NCBI GenBank assembly: GCA_017983695.1
Contig: JAGOAX010000007.1
Span: forward strand, 62,001-126,000
Length of the DNA: 64,000 nt
Direction: 5' to 3'
From: Ferruginibacter sp.
GTDB taxonomy: Bacteria; Bacteroidota; Bacteroidia; Chitinophagales; Chitinophagaceae
The notes below the pieces were generated by a model that was not told where the DNA came from, did not search any database, and saw nothing but the letters and a program-made list of their open reading frames with translations. A program made the position numbers and the translations under genes. Position 1 is the stretch's first letter, and every line of letters starts with the position of its first letter. Below, one piece after another: positions 46,108 through 54,157 of this stretch.

Positions 46108-46139
46108 GGGCTACATCAAAAATGTAGCCCTTATTTTTT
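46108..46139. terminator. Bidirectional terminator
   Basis: GGGCTACAT-CAAAA-ATGTAGCCC followed by TTATTTTTT, between convergent cspA and rimO. The rimO stop (46138) lies in the T-tract. Confidence 0.85.
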
Positions 46140-47445
46140 ACACTACTTCTCCTTCAATATCGTAATCGTAGGCTTTTGTAATTTTTACATTTACAAATTC
46201 GCCTGGTACTAATTTCTTTTTACTTTCAATAATTACTTCATTATCTACTTCCACACTATCAAATTCTGTACGGCCTAAATATCTGCCGGCCTCTTTTTTA
46301 TCAATAAGTACTTTTAATGTCTTGCCCACTTTTTCCATATTCTTCTCCAGGCTTATCTCCTGCTGCACTTCCATTATTTCCTGAGCTCTTTCTTCTTTTT
46401 CTTCGGCAGGTATATCATCAACAAGATCATGAGCGCTGGTACCTTCTTCGTGGCTGTAAGTAAAAATGCCTACACGGTCAAAACGCATTTTCTGTAAAAA
46501 GGTTTTTAGTTCTTCTAAATCATCCCTTGTTTCTCCCGGAAAGCCTGCAATTAAAGTAGTACGTAAACAAATATCAGGAATACGGTTTCGTATTTCACCA
46601 ACAAGGTCTTCCATCTCTTCCCTGGTAATCTGCCGTTTCATTGCTTTCAGCATATTATTGGCAGCATGTTGCAAAGGCATATCAATATAGTTGCAGATAT
46701 TTTCCCTTTCTTTAATTGCATCAATAATTTCTATCGGAAATTTTGAAGGATAGGCATAATGCAAACGAATCCACTCCAGTCCTTTTACATCAGCCAAAGC
46801 ATGTAATAGCTTGGGTAATTCTCTTTTTTTATAAATATCAAGCCCGTAATAAGTAAGTTCCTGTGCAATCAGCATTACTTCTTTTACACCACGGTCAACC
46901 AAACGTTTGGCTTCATCCACCAGCGATTCAATTGGCCTGCTTACATGCTGCCCCCGCATAAGTGGAATGGCGCAAAAAGAACAAGTACGGTTACAACCTT
47001 CGCTTATCTTCATATAAGCATAATGTTGTGGTGTATACAAAAGACGTTCTCCAATTAAATCAGCTTTATAATCTGCATTAAATTGTTTTAACATGCCCTG
47101 CAATTCCATCGTACCAAAAAAAGCATCTACTTCCGGTATCTCTTCCTCTAAATTATTTTTATAGCGTTCGCTTAAACATCCTGTTACATATACTTTATCC
47201 AGTTTACCTTTCTTTTTCAGCTCTACCTGGTCTAGAATAGTATTGATACTTTCTTCTTTGGCTTTTTCAATAAAGCCACAGGTATTTACAATTACAATAT
47301 TGTGGTCTTTTTTAGCATTTTCATGCACAACATTAATATCGTTGGCAATCAGTTGCCCACTTAACACTTCACTATCCACCATGTTCTTACTGCAACCCAG
47401 AGTGATGATATTTACTTTGTCTTTTTTTAATGATTTTGTCTTCAT
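46138..47445 (-). CDS. rimO: Ribosomal protein uS12 methylthiotransferase RimO
   Basis: Radical-SAM enzyme adding a methylthio group to the conserved Asp of ribosomal protein S12. It has 435 residues from MKTKSLKKDKVNIITLGCSKN. The N-terminal MTTase domain has cluster Cys in LGCSKN, VNTCGFI and VTGCLSERY. The radical-SAM motif CNRTCSFC is in ISEGCNRTCSFCAIPLMRG. The C-terminal TRAM domain ends in VNVKITKAYDYDIEGEVV. The Asp/Glu-rich cleft and DAFFGTMEL are RimO- rather than MiaB-like. The start at 47445 is chosen over 47460. Confidence 0.93.
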   Translation of the reverse strand: MKTKSLKKDKVNIITLGCSKNMVDSEVLSGQLIANDINVVHENAKKDHNIVIVNTCGFIEKAKEESINTILDQVELKKKGKLDKVYVTGCLSERYKNNLEEEIPEVDAFFGTMELQGMLKQFNADYKADLIGERLLYTPQHYAYMKISEGCNRTCSFCAIPLMRGQHVSRPIESLVDEAKRLVDRGVKEVMLIAQELTYYGLDIYKKRELPKLLHALADVKGLEWIRLHYAYPSKFPIEIIDAIKERENICNYIDMPLQHAANNMLKAMKRQITREEMEDLVGEIRNRIPDICLRTTLIAGFPGETRDDLEELKTFLQKMRFDRVGIFTYSHEEGTSAHDLVDDIPAEEKEERAQEIMEVQQEISLEKNMEKVGKTLKVLIDKKEAGRYLGRTEFDSVEVDNEVIIESKKKLVPGEFVNVKITKAYDYDIEGEVV

Positions 47446-47579
47446 AATAATAAGCGGCAAAGTTAAGCCTTTGCCACTGCAGTTGTAAGCGTCGTTTTTA
47501 AAATAATTACCACCAAACTGTGATTTTTTTGATACTGCTGCGAATAATGAAGAAAATATTGTTATTTAGGATTGAGGTT

Positions 47580-48080
47580 ATGCAAAACAATAAGGAAGCG
47601 TTTATAAAACTGGTAGAGGAACACAAACTTATTATCTATAAGATTTGTAACTCGTATTGCAAAAACCAGTACGACCGTGCCGACCTTGCACAGGAAATTA
47701 CTTATCAGCTTTGGAGATCATACAATCATTATAACCACAGTGTTAAATTTTCCACATGGATGTACCGTGTAGCGTTGAATGTTGCCATAACATTTTACCG
47801 CAAAACAAAAACAGGCGAAGCAATCATTAAGCTATCTGAACCAGATATAGAAATTGAAGACAAAAAAGAAGACACTGCAGAACTTGAAAAAAATATTGAT
47901 ACACTGCAGCAGTTTATAAGTGAACTAAAAGAACTGGACAAGGCACTGATGATACTTTACCTTGAAGAAAAAACCTATAGTGAGATAGCAGAAATTTTAG
48001 GGATTACAGAAACAAATGTTGCTACACGTATAAGCCGTATAAAAGATAAACTGAAACAAAAATTCTTAAATACAAAATAA
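47580..48080 (+). CDS. ECF-type RNA polymerase sigma factor
   Basis: A 166-residue sigma-70 family factor without regions 1 and 3. Region 2 (AFIKLVEEHKLIIYKICNSYCKNQYDRADLAQEITYQLWR, about 6-45) and the region 2.4-like FSTWMYRVALNVAITFYRK are clear. Region 4 is KALMILYLEEKTYSEIAEILGITETNVATRISRIKDKLKQ. ATG at 47580 follows a GAGG 4 bp upstream, and the 20 codons before it (from 47520) are not sigma-like. The next gene, a membrane protein, starts 8 bp later and is the likely anti-sigma partner. Confidence 0.9.
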   Translation: MQNNKEAFIKLVEEHKLIIYKICNSYCKNQYDRADLAQEITYQLWRSYNHYNHSVKFSTWMYRVALNVAITFYRKTKTGEAIIKLSEPDIEIEDKKEDTAELEKNIDTLQQFISELKELDKALMILYLEEKTYSEIAEILGITETNVATRISRIKDKLKQKFLNTK

Positions 48081-48088
48081 TTAAAGTT

Positions 48089-48736
48089 ATGGAAGATGTT
48101 ACATTAAAAGCCCTTTGGAAAGCTCAGGATGAAAAGCTTGACAGGACAATGAAACTGAACTTTTTCATCATGGAGTCGTTACAAAAACAAAAAGCGCAAT
48201 CAAAACTTAACAGTTTGGTAAGATTAAAACTGGTAGCTGTTATCCTGGGAGTTTTATGGGCCCTGTTCTTAGGCGTTCTGGTTTACGGAAATCAATTACA
48301 GAATATTTATTTTACTGTTTCAGTAGGTATGATAATGCTTATTACTGTTGCGGCCATTGTTATTTATATAAAACATATTGTACTCATCAAAGAACTGGAT
48401 TACAGCCAAAGCATTACCGACACACAAAAAAAACTTGCCCGGTTGCAGGCATCTACATTCAGCAGCCGGTTTATACTTTTACAAACACCATTTTATACAA
48501 CCTGGTTCTGGAGTACCGAAATGATACAGGACTCAGTTATTAAATTCTGTTTGATCGCTGTACCCATCACTCTGCTTTTTACCATACTAACTATCTGGCT
48601 TTACAAAAACCTCACACCCCTTAAAATGCACAAAAAATGGGTAAGCTACCTGTTAAAGAACGATCCCGAGCAGGTTCCTCTTTTACAGGCGCAAAAATTT
48701 CTTGAGGAGATAGAAGAATTTAAAAAATCCTCTTAA
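48089..48736 (+). CDS. Membrane protein, probable anti-sigma partner
   Basis: A 215-residue protein with three to four helices (about 48-66, 73-93 and 150-172). The N-terminal 45 residues are cytosolic and charged, beginning EDVTLKALWKAQDEKLDRTMKLN. The C-terminal tail has VPLLQAQKFLEEIEEF. It is not a zinc-type anti-sigma (no HxxxCxxC). The assignment rests on the 8-bp gap to the ECF gene and on the frequency of such sigma/membrane protein pairs in Bacteroidota. Function is otherwise unknown. Confidence 0.6.
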   Translation: MEDVTLKALWKAQDEKLDRTMKLNFFIMESLQKQKAQSKLNSLVRLKLVAVILGVLWALFLGVLVYGNQLQNIYFTVSVGMIMLITVAAIVIYIKHIVLIKELDYSQSITDTQKKLARLQASTFSSRFILLQTPFYTTWFWSTEMIQDSVIKFCLIAVPITLLFTILTIWLYKNLTPLKMHKKWVSYLLKNDPEQVPLLQAQKFLEEIEEFKKSS

Positions 48737-48813
48737 GAATATCCACTGCTACAAGACCTGCAGATTTTCTGTAATTTACTGCTAATTGAAGAATATTTTC
48801 CTAAAAAACACAA

Positions 48814-48838
48814 ATATTTATTGTTTATCAATAAATAT
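48814..48838 (+). promoter_or_regulatory. Palindromic candidate operator of the DUF2975/HTH pair
   Basis: ATATTTATTG-TTTAT-CAATAAATAT, a perfect 10-bp inverted repeat. A TTG at 48821 and TATCTTCG at 48844-48851 (one mismatch to TAnnTTTG, 20-base spacing) place it over a promoter's -33 region, 39 bp before the DUF2975 ATG. Confidence 0.5.
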
Positions 48839-48876
48839 CTTATTATCTTCGTTGCGTAATTTAAACTTTAAGAATT

Positions 48877-49413
48877 ATGTCAAAAACAAACAACTTCGTA
48901 TTTTGGGGCTTATACATTGTAGCCTGGCTCATTTTTGTCGGCTTGTCCATTGAAGCAGGAGGCTTAATAGTAAATTTCTTTTTCAGTCTGTATAAGCCTG
49001 AATTTGTCCAACATCTTTATCAAAAGCTTGACTTAATTGAAATGTATAAAGAGAGTAGATTAGCTTTTTTCGGCATCTATAGCTTTATTCTGATCATTTC
49101 AATTTTAAAAGCTTGCTTGTTTTACATAGTTATCAGGCTAATGCACAAAATGGATCTATCAAAACCGTTCAATACTTTTGTTGCGAAACAAATTTCACAA
49201 CTTAGTTATTACACCCTTTCAATTGGACTGTTAAGTTATATTGCCAGGCAGTCAGCTAAAAATTTAATGCATCACGGATTTGATACCGACAACCTGAATC
49301 AATTTTGGGCAGACAGTCAAGCATTTATTTTAATGGGAGCAGTAATCTATATTATTGCGACTATTTTTAAAAAAGGAGTAGATATTCAAAACGAAAACGA
49401 TTTAACTGTTTAA
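48877..49413 (+). CDS. DUF2975 membrane protein
   Basis: A 178-residue inner-membrane protein with four helices (about 10-34, 62-87, 112-126 and 146-164). It matches the DUF2975 pattern: a first helix with LSIEAGGLIVNFF, a second followed by MHKMDLSKPFNTFVAKQISQLSYYTL, and a C-terminal NENDLTV tail. DUF2975 genes are nearly always followed by a small YozG-type HTH regulator, as here (2-bp gap). The function of the pair is unknown; membrane sensing that feeds a DNA-binding protein is a common idea but unproven. Confidence 0.82.
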   Translation: MSKTNNFVFWGLYIVAWLIFVGLSIEAGGLIVNFFFSLYKPEFVQHLYQKLDLIEMYKESRLAFFGIYSFILIISILKACLFYIVIRLMHKMDLSKPFNTFVAKQISQLSYYTLSIGLLSYIARQSAKNLMHHGFDTDNLNQFWADSQAFILMGAVIYIIATIFKKGVDIQNENDLTV

Positions 49414-49415
49414 CT

Positions 49416-49619
49416 ATGCCAATCATTGTAAACTTAGATGTGATGATGGCCAAAAGGAAGATGTCATTAAATGAGCTTTCTGAAAAGGTTGATCTAACCC
49501 TGTCTAACCTTTCCATACTAAAAACAGGTAAGGCAAAAGCCATTCGTTTTAGTACACTGGAAGCCATCTGTAAAGTGTTGAATTGTCAGCCCGGAGATAT
49601 TCTGGAATTTGTTGAGTGA
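49416..49619 (+). CDS. Small Xre-type HTH regulator (YozG-like)
   Basis: A 67-residue protein that is almost entirely a Cro/C1 HTH domain: VNLDVMMAKRKMSLNELSEKVDLTLSNLSILKTGKAKAIRFSTLEAICKVLNCQPGDIL. This matches the HTH_26/YozG group. It lies 2 bp after the DUF2975 gene. A 10-bp palindrome overlapping the promoter of the pair is a reasonable autoregulatory site. There is no effector domain; signal input probably comes through the membrane partner. Confidence 0.88.
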   Translation: MPIIVNLDVMMAKRKMSLNELSEKVDLTLSNLSILKTGKAKAIRFSTLEAICKVLNCQPGDILEFVE

Positions 49620-49826
49620 TTAGTTGCTAAAGCACTGATGAGGAGGATATTTTAAAATGATTGTTTTAAAATATCCGGGGCTTAAAAACGTCTTCATCAA
49701 TAACGAAAGGTAAAATCATTACCATTCATCCATGAAAAAACACAATTCATGAATTATTACAATCTTATTACAAAACTAGCGTGGTAAATTGCGCCTGCAT
49801 ATTTAAAATATAAATAAAGTATAGAC
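49620..49826. other. Intergenic region with long AT hairpin
   Basis: GGATATTTTAAAA (49645-49657) and TTTTAAAATATCC (49664-49676) form a 13-bp perfect stem. It is flanked by an outer TGATGA/TCATCA pairing (near 49637 and 49698). The U-tract is missing, so it is not a canonical terminator. The rest of the 207 bp is AT-rich leader of the barrel gene. Confidence 0.5.
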
Positions 49827-52304
49827 ATGAAACAAAAACTACTGCTATTTGCAACTACTATTCTGTTGCTTGCATTTCAGCCAAAAGCCCAAACACTTTC
49901 TAAAGTTACCGGTCAGATTAAAGACAATAATGGTAATGGTATAACAGCAGCAACTGTTATGTTACTTAAAGCCAAAGATTCTGCCCTGGTAAAAACAGCC
50001 GTTACCGATAAAGCAGGTATTTACGAACTGCTTTCTATAAAACCCGGCAATTATTTTATACGAACCAGTATTACCGGGATGCAAAAAACAAGTTCTGTAA
50101 TTTTTGAGGTGAAAGAAAATGAACCCACTAGTGTTGCCGCTATCACGGTAACAGCTACGCCTAAAAATTTACAGGAAGTAACTGTTACCAGCCAAAAACC
50201 AATGATAGAAGTTAAGGCCGATAAAATGGTTTTAAATGTTGAAGGCACCATTAATGCTGTTGGCAGTGATGGTATGGAATTGTTGCGTAAAGCGCCAGGA
50301 GTTATAGTTGATAAGGATGATAATATCAGCCTTGCCGGAAAGAATGGCGTTCAGGTTTATATTGATGGTAAACCAAGCCCTTTGTCGGGCACAGATCTTT
50401 CTAATTATTTAAAATCATTGCAATCATCGCAGATTGAAGCTATTGAATTAATAACTAACCCTTCTGCCAAATATGAGGCAGCAGGTAATGCAGGCATCAT
50501 CAATATTAAGCTTAAGAAAAATAAAAGCTTAGGTACAAACGGGTCTGTAAATGCAGGATATAATGTTGGAACATATGGTAGATATAATGCCGGGCTTAAT
50601 TTGAACAATCGGGGAAAAAAAGTAAACGTTTTTGGTAATTATAATTTTAATCATGCACTTAACCTGATGCAGTTTAATTTACAGCGTTCCATACTGGATA
50701 CTTTTTTTAACCAGAAATCGGAAATAAAAATGCTGAATACCACTAATGGTTTTAAAGCAGGCCTGGATTATTATATTGATAAGAAGAGTACCATTGGGTT
50801 TATGGTTAACGGAAATATAAACGACAATAATGTAAGTAATTACAGCACTACACCAAAAAGTTATATTCCAACTGGTGCCTTGCAAAATACTTTAATTGCA
50901 GACAACAGCACTGATGGTAAAAGAAATAATGTAAACTTTAATACCAACTACCGTTATATCAATACAAAAGGACAGGAATTAAACCTTGATGCAGATTATG
51001 GTATGTACAAAAACAAAAGTGATCAGATGCAGCCTAACTATTATTATCTACCTTCGGCTACTACACCATACGACAGCAGGGTTTATAATTTCTTAGCCCC
51101 TTCTGACATAAACATATTTGCCTTTAAAGTAGATTATGAACAAGACTATAAAAAAGGTAAATTAGGTTTTGGAGGCAAAACATCTTTTGTAAAAACTAAA
51201 AATCATTTTGAAAGATATAATGTGTTTACCAGCGGTTCGGTTTTAGATGTACCACGCAGTAATGAATTTGAATACAACGAAAATATAAACGCATTGTATG
51301 TCAATTACAATAAACAGCTTAAAGGTAAGATGATACAGTTTGGTGTCCGGTCGGAAAACACCGTATCGCAAGGTGATACCTACGGGCTTTATTCCAATGG
51401 CACTGTAAACACGTCAAGCAAAACATCATTTAAAAGAAATTATATAGATTTCTTTCCAAGTGGTTCAATTACATTTAACAAAAACCCAATGAAGCAATGG
51501 AGTTTTAGTTACAGCAGAAGAATTGACAGGCCTGCGTACCAGAATTTAAATCCATTTGAATTTAAATTAGATGAATACACTTATCAAAAAGGCAACACTG
51601 ACCTGCGTCCTCAATACAGCAATATTGTAAGTATAACCAATGTATATAAATACAGGCTTACCACTAAATTAAGTTATAGCCATGTAAAAGATATGTTTAC
51701 ACAAATAGTTGATACTGCTGAAAAAAGTAAAAGTTTCATCACCCAAAAAAATCTTGCAACACAGGATATTATCAGTCTGAATATAAGTTACCCTTATCAA
51801 TACAAATGGTACAGCATGTTTGTAAATATCAACAGCTTTTACTCCATGTATAAAGCAGATTTTGGCGGTGGCAGCAGAACAATTGATCTTAATGTAGCTA
51901 CATTATCGCTTTATATGCAGCACTCTTTTAAATTAGGCAAGGGGTGGACAAGTGAACTCAGTGGTTTTTATAATTCCCCAACTGTATGGCAGGGAACTTT
52001 TAAAAGCAAAGCATTGTGGAGTGTAGATGGTGGCATTTCTAAACCGATATTAAAGAATAAAGGAAATATTAAGGCTTCGTTTACTGATATGTTCCGTTCT
52101 CTTAAATTTAAAGGGGATATTAATTTTGCCAGCCAGCAAACAATGTTTTCAGGTTATGGAGACAGCCGGCAATTTAAAATAAACTTCTCTTACCGTTTTG
52201 GCAGCAACCAGGTAAAAGCTGCACGTAACAGAAACAGCGCTACAGAAGACGAAAATAAACGTACACAAGGAGGCGGTGGAGGTATTGGAGTGGGTGGTAA
52301 TTAA
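49827..52304 (+). CDS. TonB-dependent receptor-like outer-membrane barrel (OMP_b-brl_3)
   Basis: An 825-residue outer-membrane protein with a signal peptide ending near PKAQ. Residues about 25-100 are a CarboxypepD_reg-like domain (VTGQIKDNNGNGITAATVMLL). A plug follows (EVTVTSQKPMIEVKADKMVLNVEG, LLRKAPGVIVDKDDNISLAGKNGVQVYIDGKP). The rest is a large barrel with a YSRRIDRPAYQNLNPFEF segment typical of the OMP_b-brl_3 group. The C-terminal tail is Gly-rich (GGGGGIGVGG). It does not pair with SusD. The ligand is unknown, and members of this group are often numerous in Chitinophagaceae. It is monocistronic with a strong terminator downstream. Confidence 0.88.
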   Translation: MKQKLLLFATTILLLAFQPKAQTLSKVTGQIKDNNGNGITAATVMLLKAKDSALVKTAVTDKAGIYELLSIKPGNYFIRTSITGMQKTSSVIFEVKENEPTSVAAITVTATPKNLQEVTVTSQKPMIEVKADKMVLNVEGTINAVGSDGMELLRKAPGVIVDKDDNISLAGKNGVQVYIDGKPSPLSGTDLSNYLKSLQSSQIEAIELITNPSAKYEAAGNAGIINIKLKKNKSLGTNGSVNAGYNVGTYGRYNAGLNLNNRGKKVNVFGNYNFNHALNLMQFNLQRSILDTFFNQKSEIKMLNTTNGFKAGLDYYIDKKSTIGFMVNGNINDNNVSNYSTTPKSYIPTGALQNTLIADNSTDGKRNNVNFNTNYRYINTKGQELNLDADYGMYKNKSDQMQPNYYYLPSATTPYDSRVYNFLAPSDINIFAFKVDYEQDYKKGKLGFGGKTSFVKTKNHFERYNVFTSGSVLDVPRSNEFEYNENINALYVNYNKQLKGKMIQFGVRSENTVSQGDTYGLYSNGTVNTSSKTSFKRNYIDFFPSGSITFNKNPMKQWSFSYSRRIDRPAYQNLNPFEFKLDEYTYQKGNTDLRPQYSNIVSITNVYKYRLTTKLSYSHVKDMFTQIVDTAEKSKSFITQKNLATQDIISLNISYPYQYKWYSMFVNINSFYSMYKADFGGGSRTIDLNVATLSLYMQHSFKLGKGWTSELSGFYNSPTVWQGTFKSKALWSVDGGISKPILKNKGNIKASFTDMFRSLKFKGDINFASQQTMFSGYGDSRQFKINFSYRFGSNQVKAARNRNSATEDENKRTQGGGGGIGVGGN

Positions 52305-52322
52305 AATAAGAATGTTATAACA

Positions 52323-52355
52323 AAAAACCCCATCAAATTTTGATGGGGTTTTTGT
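52323..52355. terminator. Bidirectional terminator
   Basis: AAAAACCCCATCAA, short loop, TTGATGGGGTTTTT, between convergent barrel and aqpZ genes. Confidence 0.88.
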
Positions 52356-52391
52356 TATTAAAAAATGTTTTATGCCGACTGAGAATTTAGA

Positions 52392-53096
52392 TTAACTATC
52401 CTTATCCTCTCCGGTTAATTTCCAAACAATTGCTGCAGCAACACCACCAACAATTGGTGCCACAACAAATAGCCATAGTTGAGACAAAGCTTTACCGCCT
52501 GCAAAAATTGCCGGACCAAAACTACGTGCCGGGTTTACCGATGTTCCGGTAATGGGTATTGCCACCAAATGAATTAAAACTAAAGTTACACCAATAGCAA
52601 GGCCAGCCATATTGCTGTTACCATGTTTTGAAGTAACGTTGAAAATAACATACAGGAATAAAAAGGTAAGTACAGCTTCTGTAATAAATGCGGCAGTAAT
52701 ATTATAGTTACCCAAATATCCTTCGCCCCAGCCATTTGAGCCCAATGCCCACTCTCCCATTTTAAAGTTGCCCTGGCCAGATGCAATCAGATACAAAATT
52801 CCTGCCCCTGCAACTGCACCTGCAAACTGAGCAATAATGTAACCTGCGACATCTTTGGAATTTATTTTTCCGGCAACCAGCATCGCAATAGTAATTGCCG
52901 GATTGATGTGGCAACCCGAAATGCCACCAATGGTATAAGCCATTGCAACCACTGCCAAACCAAATGCAAGTGAAATACCTAATAATCCAAGGCCGGCGGT
53001 TCCTCCATCAACATTGCCTCCCGAAATTACAGCTGCGCCGCAGCCAAATAATACCAACGACATAGTGCCGATTAATTCTGCTAAATACTTCTTCAT
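52392..53096 (-). CDS. aqpZ: Aquaporin Z
   Basis: A water channel of 234 residues with six helices and two half-helices. The NPA boxes are at 65-67 (HINPAITI) and 188-190 (SVNPARSFGPA, with the selectivity-filter Arg191). The N-terminus MKKYLAELIGTMSLVLFGCGAAV is AqpZ-like. The presence of His63 in GCHINPA, a filter residue, fits a water-selective AqpZ. The C-terminal tail is short and charged (GEDKDS). It diverges from the peroxiredoxin gene; the 102 bp between include TATCTTTA at 53178 on the plus strand. Confidence 0.92.
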   Translation of the reverse strand: MKKYLAELIGTMSLVLFGCGAAVISGGNVDGGTAGLGLLGISLAFGLAVVAMAYTIGGISGCHINPAITIAMLVAGKINSKDVAGYIIAQFAGAVAGAGILYLIASGQGNFKMGEWALGSNGWGEGYLGNYNITAAFITEAVLTFLFLYVIFNVTSKHGNSNMAGLAIGVTLVLIHLVAIPITGTSVNPARSFGPAIFAGGKALSQLWLFVVAPIVGGVAAAIVWKLTGEDKDS

Positions 53097-53198
53097 GTTA
53101 AATTGTTTTGGTTAAAAAATTTCAGTCGGTTAAGTAAATCAAAAGGATGCAAACGGTGTTAACATTTTTTACACAACTATCTTTACAAAAAAATAATA

Positions 53199-53669
53199 AT
53201 GGCACTTACAATTGGGCAGCAGGCACCTGAATTTAGTTTATTCGACACTACCAAGACCAAAATAAATCTCAGCGACTACAAAGGGAAAAATGTATTACTG
53301 CTCTTTTTTCCTCAGGCATTTACAAGTGTATGTACAAAAGAATTATGTGCCATACGTGATGATATCAGCCGGTACAACAATACCAGGGCTGAGGTTTTTG
53401 GTATTTCGGTAGATTCTGTTTTTACCCTGAGAAAATTTAAGGAAGATCAGCACTACAATTTTACTTTTTTAAGTGATTTTAATAAAGAAGTTTCAACGTT
53501 GTATGGCACTTTATATACCGAATGGATACTGGACATGAGAGGAGTTTCTAAACGATCGGCCTTTATTATTGATAAAAACGGCATATTTCAATATGCAGAG
53601 GTGCTTGAAATTGCTGGAGATTTACCCAATTTTGAGGAAATTAATACAATACTTGAACAATTAAACTAA
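53199..53669 (+). CDS. Peroxiredoxin (Bcp/AhpE-like)
   Basis: A 156-residue thiol peroxidase. Peroxidatic Cys45 is in FFPQAFTSVCTKEL, and a second Cys50 five residues on gives the C-x4-C pattern of BCP/PrxQ-type atypical 2-Cys enzymes. GISVDSVFTLRKF and RSAFIIDKNGIFQYAEV complete the AhpC-TSA fold. Bacteroidota reductants would be thioredoxin. TATCTTTA (53178-53185) may be the -7 box, 13 bp before the ATG. The T9SS sorting-domain gene follows 117 bp later. Confidence 0.9.
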   Translation: MALTIGQQAPEFSLFDTTKTKINLSDYKGKNVLLLFFPQAFTSVCTKELCAIRDDISRYNNTRAEVFGISVDSVFTLRKFKEDQHYNFTFLSDFNKEVSTLYGTLYTEWILDMRGVSKRSAFIIDKNGIFQYAEVLEIAGDLPNFEEINTILEQLN

Positions 53670-53786
53670 TACTTAAGCGTTTTAACCTTACAGGGTAACC
53701 CCTTAAAGGCTTCCTTACAAAAAATGGCACCTTTTTAGCAGTTATAATTTTTTAAAATATCGAAGTATTTAATTACTTTTACTTTA

Positions 53787-54128
53787 GTGAAACAAATTTT
53801 TTACATTATTATCTTTATTATTGGTTTAAACTTTACTTCTCTTGCTCAAAATAAAATTGCCTCTCCCGGCAATAATTCTGAAAAACTGATAAAGTTGTAT
53901 CCAATTCCGGCCACTACGGTTATCAATTTCGATTTCCAGAGTGGGTATGATAAATCTTTTTCTTTTTTGGTTTATAACTACACGGGAAAAAAGGTATACG
54001 AATTAAAAAATCCACCCGAAAAAATTATTCTTTCCCTTGCCGATTTTTCAAGAGGCTTTTATTATTACCAGCTACGGGATAAAACAGGTCGGCTTATTGA
54101 AACAGCACGTTTCCTTGTGTTGAAGTAA
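53787..54128 (+). CDS. Signal peptide plus T9SS type A sorting domain, no cargo
   Basis: A 113-residue protein starting at a GTG (53787). Residues 1-20 are a signal peptide ending in SLAQ. Residues about 36-113 match the Por secretion-tail (type A) domain from end to end: LYPIPATTVINFDF, FLVYNYTGKKVYEL, LADFSRGFYYYQLRD and the C-terminal RFLVLK. The 15 residues between (NKIASPGNNSEKLIK) are the only cargo. Such tails normally sit on large secreted proteins, so a free-standing copy is unusual. A chance remnant of a longer gene is possible, but the start, signal peptide and domain are intact. Confidence 0.72.
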   Translation: MKQIFYIIIFIIGLNFTSLAQNKIASPGNNSEKLIKLYPIPATTVINFDFQSGYDKSFSFLVYNYTGKKVYELKNPPEKIILSLADFSRGFYYYQLRDKTGRLIETARFLVLK

Positions 54129-54157
54129 TCCACTTAATAGTACTTTTTCATTCTTAC

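Noticed and set aside
53787..54128. Fragment of a larger secreted protein cut by a frameshift
   Set aside because: The upstream 117 bp carry no cargo-like coding in any frame and the signal peptide is directly attached to the sorting domain, so an intact small gene is the simpler reading.
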